Source of the DNA: Bacteroidales bacterium
Lineage (GTDB): Bacteria; Bacteroidota; Bacteroidia; Bacteroidales; NBLH01
DNA length: 16,842 nucleotides
Assembly: GCA_021647685.1 (NCBI GenBank)
Contig: JAKIUH010000042.1
Coordinates: 1-16,842 of the forward strand
Direction of reading: 5' to 3'
In this document: positions 15,182 through 16,842 of the stretch, piece by piece
How the letters are laid out: every line of letters begins with the position of its first letter
Position numbering within the stretch: the stretch's first letter is position 1
Position numbers and translations under genes: made by a program
Notes under the pieces: model-generated
What the model was told of the DNA's origin: nothing
What the model saw: only the letters and a program-made list of their open reading frames with translations
The model's database searches: none

Positions 15182-16030
15182 TCATTTAGGGCTAAAAACA
15201 ACCGTTTTATTATCTTTAAGCTTATAAATATGTTCCTTTACCTTTTGTGCCCACTCTTGATGTGTAAATGATTTATCAAAGGTTTGGTAAGCAATCGGTT
15301 TACCAAAAGTAATTTCAAAACTTTTATTCTTCTGTTTAAAAGTTTCGTCAGCCAAATAAAGCATTTCAAGATTTGCTTTAATCCCTAACATTTTACGAAT
15401 ATTTGCAAAATTATAGAAAAAATTTGACAAGCGGCCAGAAATGTGTACAGGAATTATATCTCTTTCGTATTGAATAGCTTTGCTTATAAATGTTTTTTTC
15501 CATTCCAAATCCCGGATAACACCTTTGCTACGCCTCGAAGCAAGCCCTGCAGGAAAAATCAATACTTGTACATCTGATGAAAAAACTTTATCCATTTCTT
15601 CATAAACTGCTTTTGTTGCTTTTCCATGCTTATTTACCCCAACAAAAAGGGGTGACAGATTTTCAATATTCATTAATAAATCATTGATAATAGATTTAGT
15701 AGGTCCAAATATTTTTCCTGCTTCTTGTATAAAAATCATTCCGTCAATTCCACCAATAGGATGATTTGCCGCCAAAATAAATCGTCCCGACCCGGGAACA
15801 TTTTCGCTCCCGATGGTACTTGTTTTAATATTAAAATATTCCAAAACGGCATGATTAAAATCTAAACCGGATAAATCTTTAAACGTCTCAATTATATAGT
15901 TTAGCTCATCTTGATGAACAATTCTTTTGAGGTAGTTAATTAAAAATTTCGGAATTGTTTTATATAGTCTAGGATTTTTCGATTTTAAAACCCTGTCAAT
16001 ATCAATAAACAGTTCTTTTTTTTGCTCCAT
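15182..16030 (-). CDS. glsA: PlsC-like O-acyltransferase, probable partner of the downstream N-acyltransferase (GlsA-like)
   Basis: The 282-residue protein is a lysophospholipid-acyltransferase-family enzyme. The catalytic motif is AANHPIGGIDGM, with H90 and D96 separated by five residues instead of the usual four. Later motifs are LIFPAGLASRR (157-167, equivalent of the FPEGTRS block) and IIPVHISGR (192-200). No clear transmembrane segment is visible, so peripheral membrane association is likely. It precedes the GNAT-type N-acyltransferase by 54 bp. In the glycine-lipid and ornithine-lipid pathways the partner enzyme esterifies the 3-hydroxyl of the first acyl chain, and that is the inferred role here. 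A general phospholipid acyltransferase is the main alternative. The symbol is provisional. Confidence 0.7.
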   Translation of the reverse strand: MEQKKELFIDIDRVLKSKNPRLYKTIPKFLINYLKRIVHQDELNYIIETFKDLSGLDFNHAVLEYFNIKTSTIGSENVPGSGRFILAANHPIGGIDGMIFIQEAGKIFGPTKSIINDLLMNIENLSPLFVGVNKHGKATKAVYEEMDKVFSSDVQVLIFPAGLASRRSKGVIRDLEWKKTFISKAIQYERDIIPVHISGRLSNFFYNFANIRKMLGIKANLEMLYLADETFKQKNKSFEITFGKPIAYQTFDKSFTHQEWAQKVKEHIYKLKDNKTVVFSPK

Positions 16031-16058
16031 AGATTTTTTTGTAACAATTTATATATAA

Positions 16059-16090
16059 CTTGACTTTTTTACGTTTATTGATTACATTTG
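16059..16090 (+). promoter_or_regulatory. Putative distal promoter for the dcw cluster
   Basis: CTTG (16059-16062), a 20-bp spacer and TACATTTG (16083-16090) match the Bacteroidota consensus with one mismatch in the -33 box. It would give a leader of about 270 nt containing the MraZ repeats. A weaker proximal -7-like site, TAATTTTA (16288-16295), lies just downstream of the repeats. Confidence 0.35.
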
Positions 16091-16242
16091 TATGGTAATC
16101 TTTTTAAAACTATAAAGATAAAAATCCCGATAATTATCTTCAAAATAATTTTTAACAAATGTTTTTGTATCGATTAAAAAATATAATTTAAAGCCTAAAA
16201 TTAATGTTTTTTAGCGATTGTTGAAAACTTTTTCAGAGAAAA

Positions 16243-16267
16243 GTGGGAAAAAGTGGGAAAAAGTGTT
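16243..16267 (+). promoter_or_regulatory. MraZ operator: three GTGGG-type repeats with 10-bp period
   Basis: GTGGG occurs at 16243-16247 and 16253-16257, each followed by AAAAA, with a degenerate GTGTT at 16263-16267, so the repeats fall exactly one helical turn apart. MraZ is known to bind TGGG-type repeats spaced by about 10 bp upstream of its own gene and repress the dcw cluster. The third repeat lies near the -33 position of the proximal promoter candidate, consistent with repression by occlusion. Confidence 0.8.
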
Positions 16268-16367
16268 TCATTTTGGAAAAAAATCCTTAATTTTACTCAT
16301 TGAAATTTAAACAATGCCTTAGTGTAAGATTTTGAATTTCATGGGTTTTTTGAGATAAAGCAAATTT

Positions 16368-16832
16368 ATGACAAGTTTTATAGGCGATTATTTATGTAAA
16401 ATTGACTCCAAAGGGAGAGCGCTTTTACCCTCTGCATTTAAAAAGCAGATGCCGGTAACTGCAGGAGATCGCTTTGTCATAAAAAAGGATATTTATGAAA
16501 AATGCCTGATTTTATACACTATGGATGAATGGGAACGTCAAAATGAAATATTACGCAGTAAACTAAACCCATACAATAAAAAACACAGCCAACTGTTAAG
16601 GGCATACTATCGAGGAACTGCCGAAGTAAGTTTGGATGCCAACAACCGGATATTAATTCCGAAACGATTTATGGAGCAAGCTGAAATTGGTAAAGAAATA
16701 TACATGTCAGGGCAAGATAAAAAAATTGAAATATGGGCAAAAGAAATCTATGAAAACAATGCAGTTGATGAAGAAACTTTTGCCGATTTAGCTGAGGATA
16801 TTTTGGGAGCAGATGATGAAAAAAACAGATAA
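16368..16832 (+). CDS. mraZ: Transcriptional regulator MraZ
   Basis: MraZ is a DNA-binding protein that autoregulates the division/cell-wall cluster and assembles into rings. The 154-residue protein has the two AbrB-like halves, each with the DxxxR signature: IDSKGRALLPSAFKK (D13, R17) and SLDANNRILIPKRF (D90, R94). Length is normal, with a short acidic C-terminal tail (EDILGADDEKNR). The start at 16368 gives the canonical N-terminus (MTSFIGDYLCKID). Its cognate repeat operator lies about 100-125 bp upstream. The next open frame begins 4 bp after its stop codon, as expected for the first gene of a tightly packed dcw operon. Confidence 0.96.
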   Translation: MTSFIGDYLCKIDSKGRALLPSAFKKQMPVTAGDRFVIKKDIYEKCLILYTMDEWERQNEILRSKLNPYNKKHSQLLRAYYRGTAEVSLDANNRILIPKRFMEQAEIGKEIYMSGQDKKIEIWAKEIYENNAVDEETFADLAEDILGADDEKNR

Positions 16833-16835
16833 AAA

Positions 16836-16842
16836 ATGAGCA
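16836..16842 (+). CDS. rsmH: First codons of the next dcw gene (expected rsmH)
   Basis: ATG AGC A begins 3 bp after the mraZ stop and is cut by the window edge. In dcw clusters mraZ is normally followed by rsmH (mraW), the 16S rRNA m4C1402 methyltransferase. Only two codons are visible, so the assignment rests on gene order alone. Confidence 0.4.

Larger units (their letters stand above)
16031..16367. other. 337-bp divergent intergenic region with dcw control signals
   Basis: This region lies between the acyltransferase operon (minus) and mraZ (plus). It contains two plus-strand promoter candidates and the MraZ operator repeats, listed separately, and is otherwise AT-rich. I found no convincing minus-strand promoter for the acyltransferase pair. 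Confidence 0.6.

Overview
The window is AT-rich chromosomal DNA from a member of the Bacteroidota, probably Bacteroidales-like. Several features point there: an LpxC-FabZ fusion, a NusA of about 410 residues without extra C-terminal repeats, a long PurF of 633 residues, paired acyltransferases of the glycine-lipid type, and promoter-like sites of the form TTTG-N19/20-TAnnTTTG. Most genes are core housekeeping genes. The clearest accessory signal is a pair of short non-autonomous transposable elements (MITE-like) inserted in a lipid A gene cluster.

Layout. Positions 1-3665 (minus strand) hold the transcription/translation operon rimP-nusA-infB; infB runs off the left edge. A promoter and a GC-rich leader hairpin precede rimP. 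Divergent from it on the plus strand is the envelope cluster: HD-domain phosphohydrolase, lpxD, lpxC-fabZ and lpxA (3846-9310). Two copies of a ~250-bp element with 14-bp terminal inverted repeats sit in this cluster in opposite orientation. One lies exactly at the stop codon of the HD gene; the other lies between lpxC-fabZ and lpxA. Each has its own 6-bp target duplication of the form TAnnTA.

Positions 9419-11201 (minus) carry thiL and a secreted alpha/beta-hydrolase-like protein. After a 410-bp gap with a possible gene fragment, the plus strand has a secreted SPOR-like protein and the long PurF (11612-14003). On the minus strand, 16030-14180 encodes a PlsC-like acyltransferase followed by a GNAT/hemolysin-type N-acyltransferase, probably making an acylated amino-acid lipid. 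The right edge opens the division/cell-wall (dcw) cluster: mraZ with its repeat operator, then the first codons of a gene expected to be rsmH.

Functionally, LpxA, LpxC and LpxD perform the first three dedicated steps of lipid A synthesis, and the fused FabZ supplies the competing fatty-acid elongation step. The acyltransferase pair adds a second envelope lipid route, and mraZ begins the cell-wall cluster, so the window is rich in envelope functions. I did not find an entirely new multi-gene system. The points most worth pursuing are the inverted element pair and its conserved foldback half, the rimP leader hairpin, and the repeated linear motif in the IF-2 linker.
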